Origin: Cryptomeria japonica
Taxonomy: Eukaryota; Streptophyta; Pinopsida; Cupressales; Cupressaceae
Length of the DNA stretch: 64,000 nucleotides
Reading direction: 5' to 3'
NCBI RefSeq assembly: GCF_030272615.1
Contig: NC_081407.1
Location: forward strand, 266,921,574-266,985,573
Shown: piece after piece, positions 21,678-32,089 of the stretch
Numbering within the stretch: the stretch's first letter is position 1
How the letters are laid out: each line of letters opens with the position of its first letter
Made by a program: the position numbers and the translations under genes
The notes under the pieces: model-generated
Seen by the model: the letters and a program-made list of their open reading frames with translations, nothing else
Databases searched by the model: none
What the model was told of the DNA's origin: nothing

Positions 21678-23171
21678 CTAATCATGTCGAATCAATCTAG
21701 CCATCCTCCGGAAAGAAACCATCTTGAGATCACTGTCCCTGATTGCCTTAAGAATATGTGTCTTCCCATTCACTTTAAACCTCATCTCCATCTCCTTGAG
21801 GTTAAGAGTGAACTCCCCAATATCATGCAACCAACTCATCCCAAGGACTATATCTGTATCTCCCATAGGCACAACATAGAAATCTGCCTTAAAGTCATAA
21901 TTATTAACTTTCAATGGGAGTCTAGTGATCTTACGATCACATTTGAGGACATAGCCATCAGCTACCCTCACTCTAATTCCCCCAAACTCCTCTGTTTGTA
22001 TGCCACGCTTCTCCACCATCCTAGCATCAATGAAATTATGAGTGGCACCTGTATCAACCAAAGTTATAACTCGCTGTCCAGCAAGCACTCCTCTCATCCG
22101 GAATAACCCTTCCTGCCTAATACTTGTGAGACGAGCTTCCCTAAGTTGCCCATCTCCTTCCCCATCCTTGGACTCCATTTTAGACAAGTTTTCAGCCTTG
22201 TCTTCGTCTTTTTCACCATCTATTTCCTCTATATCAGACTGCTGGTCTGAATTATCTGATTCTGATTCCTCATAGTATGCCCACATAACTCTGTTAGCTT
22301 TGCCCTTTGGTCTAAGAGGACAATCATGGTTTGCATCATAGGGTCCCTTACAGTAGAAACATAATTTTTTCTTCCTCAAATCATTTAATGTTTCCCTGTC
22401 AAAAGGTGCTGGAGTTTTATCTTTAGAATCATTTTTAAAATCAGTCCTCTCTGGTTTTTTATAAAATGGTTTGTTATCCTTACTAGAAGATGCTCCTTTG
22501 GACTGAAATTTGTTTGTTGGGACTGCATGTTCCATACTTCTTGCCTTTTTCATAGCTTCCTGTAAAGAAATAGGATCAAATGCCTTTATCCAACCTCTCA
22601 GTGGTTCGGATAGGCCCTCAATGAAAAGAACTATCAATCTACGCTCTGAAATGTTTGGCACCATGACTGCCAACCGCTGAAATTCACCAATGAAATACTC
22701 CAAGTTGCCTGTTTGTTTTAGCTGTGCTAAGTCCCGGAAGTAAACCTCTGGATCTTTCTTGTCAAATCTTTCAACCAACCTATCCACAAAGTCCTGGTAC
22801 TCTGTCACCTGATTATGCTGAAGTGTTACCATACCATGGTACCACCAATCATGTGCTACTCCCTCCAAATGCAAAGTGGCGTATTTGATAGCTTCAATCT
22901 CTGTCATTGGCCTCAGTGCCAAAAATGTGTCAAGCTTATGAATCCAAGCTTGAGCTGTCATCTTACCACTCCCATCAAATGTAGGCATAGTAAGCTTGCC
23001 TGTAACCCTATTCAGCTCACTATTTTGACCTCTAGGCCTCCTATCCTGTCTGAGTGACCTGTAATGCTCTCTCCTCTGATTAACAAACCTCTCGAATGTC
23101 ATCCTCTCTCGCACTTGTGGAGTTAATAAATCCCATTCGTCATTCGCAGCCATGAGGATATCTGCGAACAT
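21678..23171 (-). CDS. gag: gag-protease of nested chromovirus
   Basis: 497 codons. Residues ~60-230 form the retrotransposon gag capsid region (ATLHLEGVAHDWWYHGM, QLKQTGNLEYFIGEFQRL, ISERRLIVLFIEGLSEPLRG). A zinc knuckle of the CX2CX7HXC variety follows (CFYCKGPYDANHDC). An acidic spacer comes next, then an aspartic protease with the active site LVDTGATHNFID and the flap-side GDTDIVLGMSWL. It ends at a TAG that falls in ...RLIRHD*VEW, where the older relative at 26,565 has Glu. The likely change is GAG to TAG. The true gag start lies upstream, at 23521, behind a frameshift. Confidence 0.92.
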   Translation of the reverse strand: MFADILMAANDEWDLLTPQVRERMTFERFVNQRREHYRSLRQDRRPRGQNSELNRVTGKLTMPTFDGSGKMTAQAWIHKLDTFLALRPMTEIEAIKYATLHLEGVAHDWWYHGMVTLQHNQVTEYQDFVDRLVERFDKKDPEVYFRDLAQLKQTGNLEYFIGEFQRLAVMVPNISERRLIVLFIEGLSEPLRGWIKAFDPISLQEAMKKARSMEHAVPTNKFQSKGASSSKDNKPFYKKPERTDFKNDSKDKTPAPFDRETLNDLRKKKLCFYCKGPYDANHDCPLRPKGKANRVMWAYYEESESDNSDQQSDIEEIDGEKDEDKAENLSKMESKDGEGDGQLREARLTSIRQEGLFRMRGVLAGQRVITLVDTGATHNFIDARMVEKRGIQTEEFGGIRVRVADGYVLKCDRKITRLPLKVNNYDFKADFYVVPMGDTDIVLGMSWLHDIGEFTLNLKEMEMRFKVNGKTHILKAIRDSDLKMVSFRRMARLIRHD

Positions 23172-23197
23172 CTCCTCTCCTGGTTCTCCTGTAGGTG

Positions 23198-23521
23198 CTA
23201 CCTCAAGCTCATCTCTAATGAAGGTAGGACGTGTAGGCCTATCTGCTGTCTTGGAATGAGTCCTATGAGCTCTAGGTGTGACCCCACTGCACTCTTGTTA
23301 TCCCCTTGCTCCTGATTCTGTCTGTCTTGTGGGTTCATGCGCTCAATCATGGTGGTGAGTGCCTGCAAGCCCTGAGCCATCTGCTGCTGTCCTGTAGCCA
23401 TTGGTCTGAAAAATTCCCTTGTTTCTTGCTCCTCATTCCTATCGCCTCTAGGTGGGCTACCCCCTTGCCTGTCACCCATGGTGCCCGGCTGGCTGTCAAA
23501 TTCTTGTTCCTTGTCAAACAA
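23198..23521 (-). pseudogene. gag: gag N-terminus of nested chromovirus, frameshifted
   Basis: Opens with MFDKEQEFDSQPGTMGDRQG and continues through MATGQQQMAQGLQALTTMIE, a helical Gln-rich N-terminus typical of these gag proteins. At about 23270-23300 the frame slips. In another frame the sequence goes on RTHSKTADRPTRPTFIRDE and leads smoothly into the gag frame at 23171. One small indel therefore separates this piece from the main gag frame. The start lies about 90 bases after the primer-binding site. Confidence 0.75.
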
Positions 23522-23605
23522 AGCTCGCCTGCGAGTGTAATATCTGTGAGAGCCAACCTCAGGCGGCTACATGTGATTGCTAAACCCTCAGGATGGCAGG
23601 ATTTA

Positions 23606-23617
23606 GCTCTGATACCA
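23606..23617 (-). promoter_or_regulatory. Primer-binding site of nested chromovirus, tRNA-iMet type
   Basis: The minus strand reads TGGTATCAGAGC, one base after the 5' LTR end. It is the same primer class as in the outer gypsy element. Confidence 0.92.
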
Positions 23618-23618
23618 A

Positions 23619-24880
23619 TGTATGAACCCAACTTGGCTCTCCTCTACTGACTGTTTCTTTTGAATGCAGTAGATTTGAATTTGTTTTGGTTTTTGAATGT
23701 TTATGGATTTTTTTTGTGTTTTTTTGGTAATACTGAGCAATGATACAATACTGAAATAAACTCCTATGCTTAAAATAATACTGAAACAATAATATTACTG
23801 CTGGAAATAATTTATGAGACTATCAAGGAAATGTTTGTTCTGTTCTATGGCCAATATGCCTGAAAAAACAAATTCATTACAATGTAAGATAAAAACCTGA
23901 TTTTTGCTGTCCCCAGTAGATGAAAAATCTGCAAAACTGCAAATTTTAATTTTTAAATTTTTTTACTGTTCACGCGGTACTGTAGCAGTCCGTACAGCAG
24001 TGCTGTAGCAATCCGTACCGTACTTGTTAATCACCAAAATTTCTTCAATAAATCTGCAATAATTTCTCGTGAATTTATTCTTCAATTCTGCGCAATTAGA
24101 TGTAAATAAGACCTCTGAATGAAGTCTTCCTGAAACCAAATATCACTGAATATTTCATCAGCTCAGATGGTAAACATTGAAGCAACTACGTCCTCCAATG
24201 GTGGCTGAAAACCCTAGTCTCCAAAGCAAAACCCTTTCAATTCCACAATGTCAAAATAAAAATAGCCCTCCTCTTCTTTCCAAACTCAACGCTATATATC
24301 ATTTTTTGCAAATCATACCCGAATCCTCTTAATTACAATTTTGCTTGTAGTTTCATTTAATTTCACTTTGGGTGTCAAAATGATTTTAATCATTAAATGG
24401 GCATTTAATTTTAATATTTCAATAGTCTACCTCAGATAATTTAATTAAAAACATGGCCCCATCTAATGATGAGTTGACCCTCAAGTTAAGTGATTATAAT
24501 ATAAAGTCACTTTATAACTTTATTATTAAATCACTTAATAATAAATGCTAAGTTATTCAAACTTGTCTAACTCCATGAATATTTTGAATTTAGCTATGTC
24601 GTCTGAAACTGGAGCTCACTAGTTGACCACCCATATGACCGTGATGTCTGCTAAAAATAGCAGGGGTCCATCTCCAACTACTAAAAATAGCCTGGCCAAG
24701 CCAAACTCAAAGCAAAACTCATCATAAACAAACTCTGGCAACCCAGAAGTGTACTCTGCTCTATCCTCGGAAGATCTCCACGCCAAGGTGACCCTCTATC
24801 CAATCCTACTAGCCTACGAGGGTCTTTGATAGGCTAATCACAAGCTAGAGTGATGTCTCTAGCTAGAAGGGGACATCACA
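23619..24880 (-). mobile_element. 5' LTR of nested chromovirus, 1262 bp
   Basis: On the minus strand it begins TGTGATGTCCCCTTC and ends GGGTTCATACA. It carries a short CGTAC-rich patch near 23975-24025, reduced compared with the 3' LTR. Confidence 0.93.
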
Positions 24881-24885
24881 AACCA

Positions 24886-26008
24886 CAGGATCTTGCAAGA
24901 GAAGTCATGGCACTATTAAGGGAGCTAACTAGAAGCCAAGCTCAGCTCAACGACACCATAACCAGAGGGGAGTAACGACAACAAATCATGGAGGAAACCT
25001 TACGAGAATTGGCCTTGGGAAAAACGAATGGAGAACAGAATGGGCAAGGTGATAATTCGGTCACTGGAAGGTCAAACGTCCAACACTCACATTCATGGCC
25101 GCTGATGCCGACTTTTCCTCAGAAATCAGAAGTGCCACGTGGGGAGCAAGCACCCACCTTTCAGGAGATGTAAGCACAGTTGAACCAAGATTAGAGGGAT
25201 GCGAATCTCGAGGGGGACATACCCTTCAAGGATTATGCTGAGCTTTGAATGAAATACTCGAGTGGCAGAAGTTGGGGCTATTATGGACACTATAACAATG
25301 ACATCAAGCGGAAGGTTGGCAAGATCAACCTCTCATCCTTTGATGGAACCGGAGCAACCTCGACACGAGCTTGGGTTCAAAAAGTAGATACCTACTTCCA
25401 ACTCAACCCAGTGCCTGAAGATGAAGCTATCAAGTTTGCAGCACTTCACCTAGAAGGAGTCGCGCACAAATGGTGGCATCATGGAATGATCACTCTCGGC
25501 CATGACTAGACAACTTCCTATGCCGACTTCACAGAGAAGCTAATAGACCGGTTTGACGGGAAGGATCCAGAACTCAATTTCAAGGAGTTGGCGCAACTAA
25601 AACAGTCGAGACCTGTGGACAGTTACATCACAGAGTTCCAAAGACTATCCGTATTGGTAACAAACATCTCAGAGCGGAGATTGGTGGTCTTGTTCATGGA
25701 CAGATTGATGGAACATCTAAAAGGTTGGGTAAAAGGGTTCAACCTCAGCACGCTCACGGAAGCAATCAAAAAGGTCCGTAACATGGCAACATCTTCCTCT
25801 TCCAGATATTTTGCACATACCACTTTTTGTTCCGAAGGAGAAGAATAATAAACCCTTTCCGAAGAGGTCATTGCTTGATGAAGCCACAAAACAGGAACTC
25901 AGAAGGAAGAAGTTTTGTTTCACCTGCAAGGAGCCATGGGAACCAGGACACCGATGTTTGGGCAAAGGAAAGATTCACTATATTGAAGTGATGTTCGATG
26001 GAGAATAG
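24886..26008 (+). pseudogene. gag: gag of outer Ty3/gypsy element
   Basis: Continues the element whose LTR is at 16695. The order of motifs parallels the nested element: helical N-terminus (EVMALLRELTRSQAQLND), capsid region (INLSSFDGTGATSTRAWVQK, AALHLEGVAHKWWHHGM, LAQLKQSRPVDSYITEFQRL, ISERRLVVLFMDRLMEHLKG) and zinc knuckle CFTCKEPWEPGHRC (CX2CX7HXC). At least five in-frame stops (for example at ~24975, ~25171 and ~25507) and a shift near 25,790 inactivate it. It is clearly older than the nested copy. The upstream LTR and primer site are separated from it by the 7.4-kb insertion at 17513-24880. Confidence 0.9.
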
Positions 26009-26572
26009 GAACCTGAGGAAAGTGAACCACAAAGGGAAGAATCTGTCAAAGAAACCAACCTAGCGGAGATAATCTCCATATTGGTACGGAGGGGAGGCGT
26101 TATTGCCACATTGGTGGGTACCCCAAGGTGCAGTGTATTTAGGGTACGTGGCACACTCCAAGGGCAACGAGTCTTGGTTATGCTCGACAATGGGGCCTCG
26201 CTCAACTTTATAAACTCATCACTCGTCACCCGAAGGGATTTGTGTACAAAGGAGCATGAAGGGCTCAATGTCAAGGTGGCAGGAGGCAATCTCCTATCAT
26301 GCACTCACCTGGTTCTGCAACTGAGCATCACCATGGGAAATTATACGATGACCGACGATTTCTTTGTAGTAGATCTGGATGACACGGATGTCATATTGGG
26401 CATTCAATGGATAGAGACCCTTGACCAGTACACGCAGAGCTTCAAAAGGATGGAGTTCTCATTCGAGGTGGATGGCAAGAAGGTGGTTCTTAGAGGAATG
26501 TCGAATGGCGGCCCGAGGGAGATTTCCGCCAAACAGATGGAAGCCATCTTCAGACATGATGAAGTAGTCTGA
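26009..26572 (+). pseudogene. Aspartic protease of outer gypsy element
   Basis: The frame at 26081-26572 shows VRGTLQGQRVLVMLDNGASL, where the active site reads Asp-Asn-Gly rather than Asp-Thr/Ser-Gly, then the downstream DLDDTDVILGIQWI. The Asn may be a mutation (ACC or AGC to AAT) or a variant. A TGA at the end, in ...RHDEVV*AAH, lies where the nested element keeps Trp (TGG to TGA). It joins directly to the RT frame. Confidence 0.85.
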
Positions 26573-26584
26573 GCAGCACATTGC

Positions 26585-27228
26585 TTGATCTTGACAAAAC
26601 CTGTGAAAGAGCATCTGACTTACTACCAGGATGAGGAACTTCAGTCGGTTTTGGATAAGCATAGTTTGGTATTCGTTGATATTCCACCTAGTATACCCCC
26701 ACACCGAGGGTTTGAGCACACCATCGAGTTGGAGGAAGGAGCAAAACCCGTTATCACCACACCCTACCGCCATCCGAAGAAGTTCAAAGAAGAGATAGAG
26801 AAGACGATCTAGGAACTCCTCGATAAAGGATGGATCCGGCCCAGCTCTAGCCCCTTTGTGTCCTCGGTGGTACTGGTGAAGAAGAAGGACAAAACTCTCA
26901 AAATGTGTGTTGACTACCGTGCACTAAACAAGAAGACTATCAAGAATAGATACACCATTCCCAGGATCGATGACCTGCTAGACGAACTATATGGCGCAGT
27001 CTATTTCTCCAAAATTGATCTCCGCTCCGGCTACCATCAGATTCGTATGAGGGAGCAAGATGTGGAAAAGACAACCTTTCGTTGTCATTATGAACACTGA
27101 GTTCTTGGTCATGCCATTTGGATTAACCAATGCTCCAACCACTTTTCAGTCTTGCATGAACCACATCTTCAACAAGCAACTGCGTAAGCTCCTACTGGTA
27201 TTCTTCAATGACATACTCATCTACAGCA
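26585..27228 (+). pseudogene. pol: Reverse transcriptase of outer gypsy element, truncated in the palm
   Basis: Shows [60 protein letters not shown] and, after a one-base shift near 27,095, [13 protein letters not shown] and the active-site region [10 protein letters not shown] (FFDD changed to FFND). One in-frame TAG sits near 26,810. Coding similarity ends abruptly at about 27228, immediately after the catalytic motif, where family B-like LTR sequence begins. RNase H, integrase and the 3' LTR are absent from the window. Confidence 0.9.
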
Positions 27229-29431
27229 ACACCCTCTACTCCCACTGGTAAGTCGGGTTTAGTGCATTGGTCCATCTACTCCCACCGGTAAGTGGTCATA
27301 CTGAGCTTATCTCTCAACATGCATGGAATGCATCATAACCCTCTCAGATAAGACAGTCAGAGAAGTTGAAGACAGGTAATCGAGGGCTTATACCGGATGA
27401 CCATAGTGGAACATGAGAATGCCTCAGGTGCATGAAATCAGAGATATGCACCAGTTCAGCAAGGGAAAGTATGATGAGCTACCGAGACAGAAGAGGAAGA
27501 ATCAGTTGTGATGAGTTTGTCACTTTGGCAAACCGGTGGAGATGAGGTATGACCAATGAAGGAGAAGGAAAGGTCTTGCATCTGCAGACATGGAGTTACA
27601 CCGGAAGGCAAGAATGTGCTACCGAGATGCAGATAGAGATTGATGTTGCCATAGTTGGACATAGCTGAAATTTGTTGACATGGTGATTCTATGGGTGTCA
27701 CCGGTGTGCAATCAAGAGTAATGTCAACCGGTAAACACATATATCGGTACGCTAGAAGATCTGCATTGGAGATTGTTGATGTGCTGTGTCAACCGGTAAG
27801 TGACCAAAGAGGCAAAGGTGAAAGGCTCTCACCTGATGAAGATATGCATGGAGATCCACTCTGGATACATGCAGTGGATTGGTATGTTTGGTGACCGGGC
27901 ATATATGATCCCACTGGCAGAATAGGAGACTGCATGGTATGAAGGTTGACCAGTTAATGTATAACCGGTAGGGAGGTTGAACCATAAGATGGATACCGAT
28001 TGAGTGGTTGGTCGGTGACTAGACCAAAACCGACACAGTGGACTGATCAGATGAGTTCGATGTCGACTGAGATGTCACATGGTCTCCAAGTGGCAAGTGA
28101 ATAGTGCATCATCGAAGTTGTCGGTGAGGTAGTTGATGATTGGTTAAACAATAATAATGACTGCGAAATACAAGGATCAATTGCAGAGGTGAGCGGCTCG
28201 AGGAAGATCAAAAGGTTGACTGTTGTGTTGTGATGATCGATGCAGGTTGTGCAGATACAGATCTGATTTGGAGTAAGAAGTTGCGAGATCATTCATTGTG
28301 ATTGACAAGTGCAAGCCGACAAACAAGCCATGTTTGCTAAATATAGCAAACATGTATTGGAAGCAGCAAGATTGGCAGAGTTGAGTGATCTGTTGCAAGC
28401 GGTCAATCCTAGAGACATGATCCGATCTAATTTGATACACGTTGTGGTTGGTGGAGAAAACCCTAGCGCGCCAAGTTTGAATGTCGATCTTGGCAGGAAA
28501 GCTCGAGCATAAATATGCAGATCTAAGATCATAGTGATTGATGCTGCCAATGTTGCTATGAAGGTCGATGAAGGAGGTTGAGTACTAGATGCCTGATGCA
28601 AGTCAAAGAGTCCATCGACAAACAAAGAAGTGACTGAACGCTTGGAAAGAGAACCGACAAGAGGGGTTTAACTGGCAAGGTTAAGGCAACCGGTAAACTG
28701 TCACTGAGCTTGACAGTGGTGTGAATCGGCAGTGTTTGTACCGGTAAGAAGGCAACAAAGAGTGAAGCGGTGCAGAGTGAGTGTCAGAGAAGATCAGACA
28801 CGGCAGAGACTGAGTAGCAGAAGATTCGGACAAGGTGAGCAGAGTACCAATAGTGACTAGAACCTATGGGTCAGAGATCACTGAACCGGTAGAGAAGATG
28901 CAAAGTAACAGAAAGAGGACTCAACCGATAAGGTTGCAGCAGAGAGTGAAGGAGAGCAAGATCAGTGTGAGCATAGAACTAACAGAGAACAAAGCAGAGG
29001 AAGACCGGTTGAGAAGAGTTGAACTGGTAGAGTGATTGGATTGTGAGAGGTTACAAAATTCATTTGTAACCAGGTAAAAAAACTTTTGTATTGTTTACAG
29101 TCATTGTAAATCACTGAGTTGGAGCTCGATATAGGGGCCTCCTTGGGTTGGTGCCCTAAACATTGTAATACAGTTGTTCATTGTGAGGTTGGATTGGAGC
29201 AGTAGACTCCAACAACATTTCTTACCGAGATTTTTCCCATATTGGGTTTTCCTCGTATATTCGGTGTTATGTGATGTATCCTTGTGTGTGCTTGCATCTT
29301 GATCTCTTCCCCTAATTCACCGGTATGTTCTCTTGGTCTCGGATATGTTAATCAGGACTCACATTTAGGATTAAAAGGGTTTAGTTTGGAAACCACTGAT
29401 TCAGCCCCCCCTCAATGGCATCTTGTGTTAA
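27229..29431 (+). mobile_element. Family B-like LTR remnant, 5' truncated, rich in ACCGGTAA motifs
   Basis: The 3' end has the family B signals: GGGTTGGTGCCC at 29143, the ENE-like stem-loop at 29226-29255 and CTGATTCAGCCCCCCC near 29,403. The upstream 1.8 kb is not alignable by eye with the other copies and is marked by at least seven CCGGTA motifs, mostly AACCGGTAA or ACCGGTAAG. The first 60 bases repeat CTACTCCCACYGGTAAG twice. No TGTTGG start was found, so the left edge is probably a deletion junction with the gypsy RT. Frames inside it are not convincing genes. Confidence 0.6.
29226..29255 (+). promoter_or_regulatory. ENE-like stem-loop with compensatory stem change
   Basis: CGAG, A, TTTTT, CCC, ATATT, GGG, TTTTC, CTCG. 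The lower stem is CGAG/CTCG where other copies have GTGG/CCAC, so the pairing is kept while the bases differ. The upper CCC/GGG stem is unchanged. Confidence 0.55.
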
Positions 29432-29544
29432 AAAAAAATTGTGTTAAAATTGAAACAAATACATGTCAAACCAATCTTGGCTCAATATACTCGCCTTTTA
29501 CAGGCGGGAAAAAGCACAATGATGTGTCACCCTTTTATAAAGGA

Positions 29545-29603
29545 AGTGATTTCCATTCAAAATAATTACAAGGAGTTAGAATGGGAACTGTTGTGTGATC
29601 CAT
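29545..29603 (-). pseudogene. gag: Start of copia gag in left arm (about 20 codons)
   Basis: On the minus strand an ATG at 29603-29601 opens MDHTTVPILTPCNYFEWKS and then similarity ends. The equivalent place in the right arm (36339-36342) has ACG instead of ATG, followed by the same residues, so this arm keeps the original gag start. Confidence 0.65.
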
Positions 29604-30461
29604 GATGCAGAAATGCTGAAAGAAAGAGAAAACAAAAACATCAGTATACCCCCACCCTTTTCACTGTCTCAAAATCACCACTCCTAATTATTACAATGTT
29701 GGCACTTTTTATTTTAGTGCGATTACAAACTTTTTCTTAAATTACAATAGTTTTAAGACTGACAATAGTTAAAAGTACAAACACATAATCTAGAAAAATT
29801 AACAATGTAGTTGTGCTCAGGCACAACTTCAGCATGCAATATTTGAAAAAGGAGATACAAAATACAATGAAGGCCAATATGGATGGACAGTTCTCATCTT
29901 TATCTTTTCAACAGTGTCTTATTTGCTAAAATCCGACACCCGAGAAAGAAGATATGAATTTTTGAAAATTCAATTTTGTTCTTCAAGAACAATTTTCTCA
30001 ATAATTAAAAAAAATTATTTATGATTTGATTTTTGAAAAATCTAATGATTATAGGAAAAAAAATATCAAAAACCCAAAAAGTGTTTTTTAATCCAACAAG
30101 TAGAAGTTGAAAACATAAATTTAATTCAACTTTCTACAACAAAAAAAAAAGGTCCCTGAAAATAGAAATTTGATGCCAAAAAGAAAAGCCTCCTCCAATC
30201 CTTTTTTAAAAATTTTTGTGCTCTGATTTCAGTAAGAATACCACCAAGATTATCAGATTGCTGCAAACACCCAAATTTTACAAATAATTTGCACAAAAAA
30301 CCCCAAAGATTAGAATTTTCTCTCGAACTTTTTTTATTCTCAAATTCATATGCAAATGCAGGAAAAGAGCATACTCAGTTTTTAAGAAACCTGCAGAAAA
30401 CTTATTAGCCTCCCTGGATCTCTCAAATAAAGAAACTAAAATCCATTTTTGCACTAGAATG

Positions 30462-30473
30462 CCTTTGATACCA
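30462..30473 (-). promoter_or_regulatory. Primer-binding site, left-arm copia
   Basis: The minus strand reads TGGTATCAAAGG directly after the LTR. It is the initiator-tRNA type with a mutation (GAGC to AAGG). Confidence 0.8.
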
Positions 30474-30919
30474 TGTTAAAATCCAAAAAGATCAATAACC
30501 CAGAATAAATAGTGCAAATGAATAGAAATAATATTGTGAATGTAAATGATACAATATCAAACTAACAACACAAAATTAGAATCCAAGAGAGATACAAATG
30601 CCGCAAAAACAAAATAACATTAAGTGAATGTAAGAGCAAAAAGCTGCAGAATGCAATAGAATGAAATACAAAGACTAGCTAGGAGTGAGAATATATAAGA
30701 AATGAAAGAGGGGATAGGTGGCAAATATGACTAAAGGGAAGAGACCACTACAATAACTTAAAAAGGTAAGTGTAACTCTCATGAAAGATGTTGACACCTT
30801 GCACCCACTCACACTAATACTAACTTAATTAATTCTAAGCAAGCTTAAATAAAAGTGTAAGAAAAAACTAAGAATAAAAAAATAAATAACCAACTAGGAA
30901 ATAAAAAACTACACTAACA
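30474..30919 (-). mobile_element. Copia 5' LTR in left arm, 446 bp
   Basis: On the minus strand it begins TGTTAGTGTAG and ends GATTTTAACA. It corresponds to 33214-33664 in the right arm. The flanking TAGAT is one substitution away from the TATAT target site of the right-arm element, so both arms carry the same original insertion. Confidence 0.88.
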
Positions 30920-31022
30920 ATCTATAGGTGAGCGGACACATGCAGATCTATAAATTTGTATCCATATGCATATGGGTATTTAATGATATAAGAACCAATA
31001 TTTTTTAATTCTTAGAGTTTGT

Positions 31023-32083
31023 ATGTTTCTTGTAAAATGTTCATTACCTCACACTACCATAAATTGTTTAGGTGTGGTTCAGAAACTTCTACAACACAAA
31101 CTTCAGTTGGCAGAAGAAAAAGATGAAAGTGGAAGAACAACGATGCACATGTTTGCATCATCTTCCCTTTTTAATGGTTTTCGGTTGCTAGATATGATAC
31201 TTGAATTTAAGATGCAAAAGATCGTGAGACTACTTTTGAAAACAGACAATTCTTTATGTTACACACAAGACACCTATAAACAAACCCTGCTTCACATTGC
31301 AGTGGAGCAAGCAATGTATTTTCTAGTAGACGAGATATTAAAACATGGCAGAGACTGTAGATATTAAAAGTGATTGACAATGACGAAAGAAAATCTATTT
31401 ATCTAACTATTCTAAGTGCAACACGGAGTACCGGAACAACCGATCTATTTAACTACTACAATTTCAAAAAGATGTTATCCTTAATGTCAAGGGAGTCAGT
31501 TAACCATCGTGACGAGAGTGAACAAACTACAATACAAATAGCAATGGATAATATTGCAGAAGACACAGTACTTTACACAGAAGTAGGTAATTGGATTGAA
31601 TGAATCAGTATGTTTGCACTACTTTTATATTAATATATATAATTAGAATCGTACTTTATGATTATGATTCAAAATGTTGATGTAAAAAATACGTGCAACT
31701 TTCTTTCTATGATTTTGTTTCAAAAAACATTCTCATTGTGTAGATCATACAACTGCTTTGAGTTTGTGGTGACTCCAGAGATTATAGTAGGCACAATGAC
31801 AATGCAACTGCTAAATCATAACTTACTGGTCAAACCTAAAAGTATTTCCATAATTACAGTGTTAATCGCGACAATATTGTCTGCAGTAGTCTTCACTTTG
31901 CCAGGAGGACTCAATTCAAAACACAAAGTTGTACTCATAGATAAATTTCTCTGCAAGTTGTTTCTGATATGCGATACGTTGACGTTTTGTACTTTCATTA
32001 CATTAGTTATTATTGCTCAGTATGTAGGCGCGTGTGTCCAGCAATACCAAACCCAGCCTTATGTGAAAAAAAGTTGGATTTGA
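31023..32083 (+). pseudogene. Ankyrin-repeat/PGG-domain protein, 3' exons (copy 1)
   Basis: The first exon part (31000-31590) encodes ankyrin-like repeats (EKDESGRTTMHMFASSS, DTYKQTLLHIAVEQAM, DESEQTTIQIAMDNIAED) with an in-frame stop at ~31365. A GT donor is plausible after ...VLYTE near 31588, then an intron, and an AG acceptor near 31743. The second exon (31745-32083) encodes a hydrophobic PGG domain (VLIATILSAVVFTLPGGLNS, then two more membrane spans ending IIAQYVG). Plant ankyrin-PGG proteins (ACD6-like) are membrane proteins with N-terminal ankyrin repeats. The N-terminal exon is missing here, and a separate copy lies at 42857-43516. The copy is broken and lies head-on to copy 2. Confidence 0.8.
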
Positions 32084-32089
32084 TCGTGT

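Larger units (their letters stand above)
17508..24885 (-). mobile_element. Complete nested Ty3/gypsy chromovirus, 7368 bp, TSD AACCA
   Basis: The element 17513-24880 is flanked by AACCA on both sides (17508-17512 and 24881-24885). It has two LTRs, a primer-binding site, gag-protease, pol and a polypurine tract, all on the minus strand. It sits in the leader of an older plus-strand gypsy element, between that element's primer site and gag. The LTRs are close to identical apart from scattered changes and one ~32-bp length difference, so it is among the younger insertions here. Coding defects (one frameshift in gag, one stop between gag-PR and pol, one stop and shifts before the chromodomain) make it non-autonomous. 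Confidence 0.95.
29545..32068 (-). repeat. Left arm of a large inverted duplication
   Basis: Reading the minus strand from 32068 to 29545 gives: ankyrin fragment (reverse), copia 5' LTR, primer site, leader and the first ~20 codons of copia gag. The same order runs from 32069 rightwards on the plus strand. The arms meet at about 32068 with essentially no spacer (GTGAAAAAAAGTTGG). Divergence is visible but moderate, and the right arm holds two extra leader segments and two later insertions. The left arm stops abruptly inside gag. Confidence 0.9.

Noticed and set aside
19446-23057. Several plus-strand frames over the nested gypsy pol and gag
   Set aside because: Antisense shadows of the clear minus-strand polyprotein.
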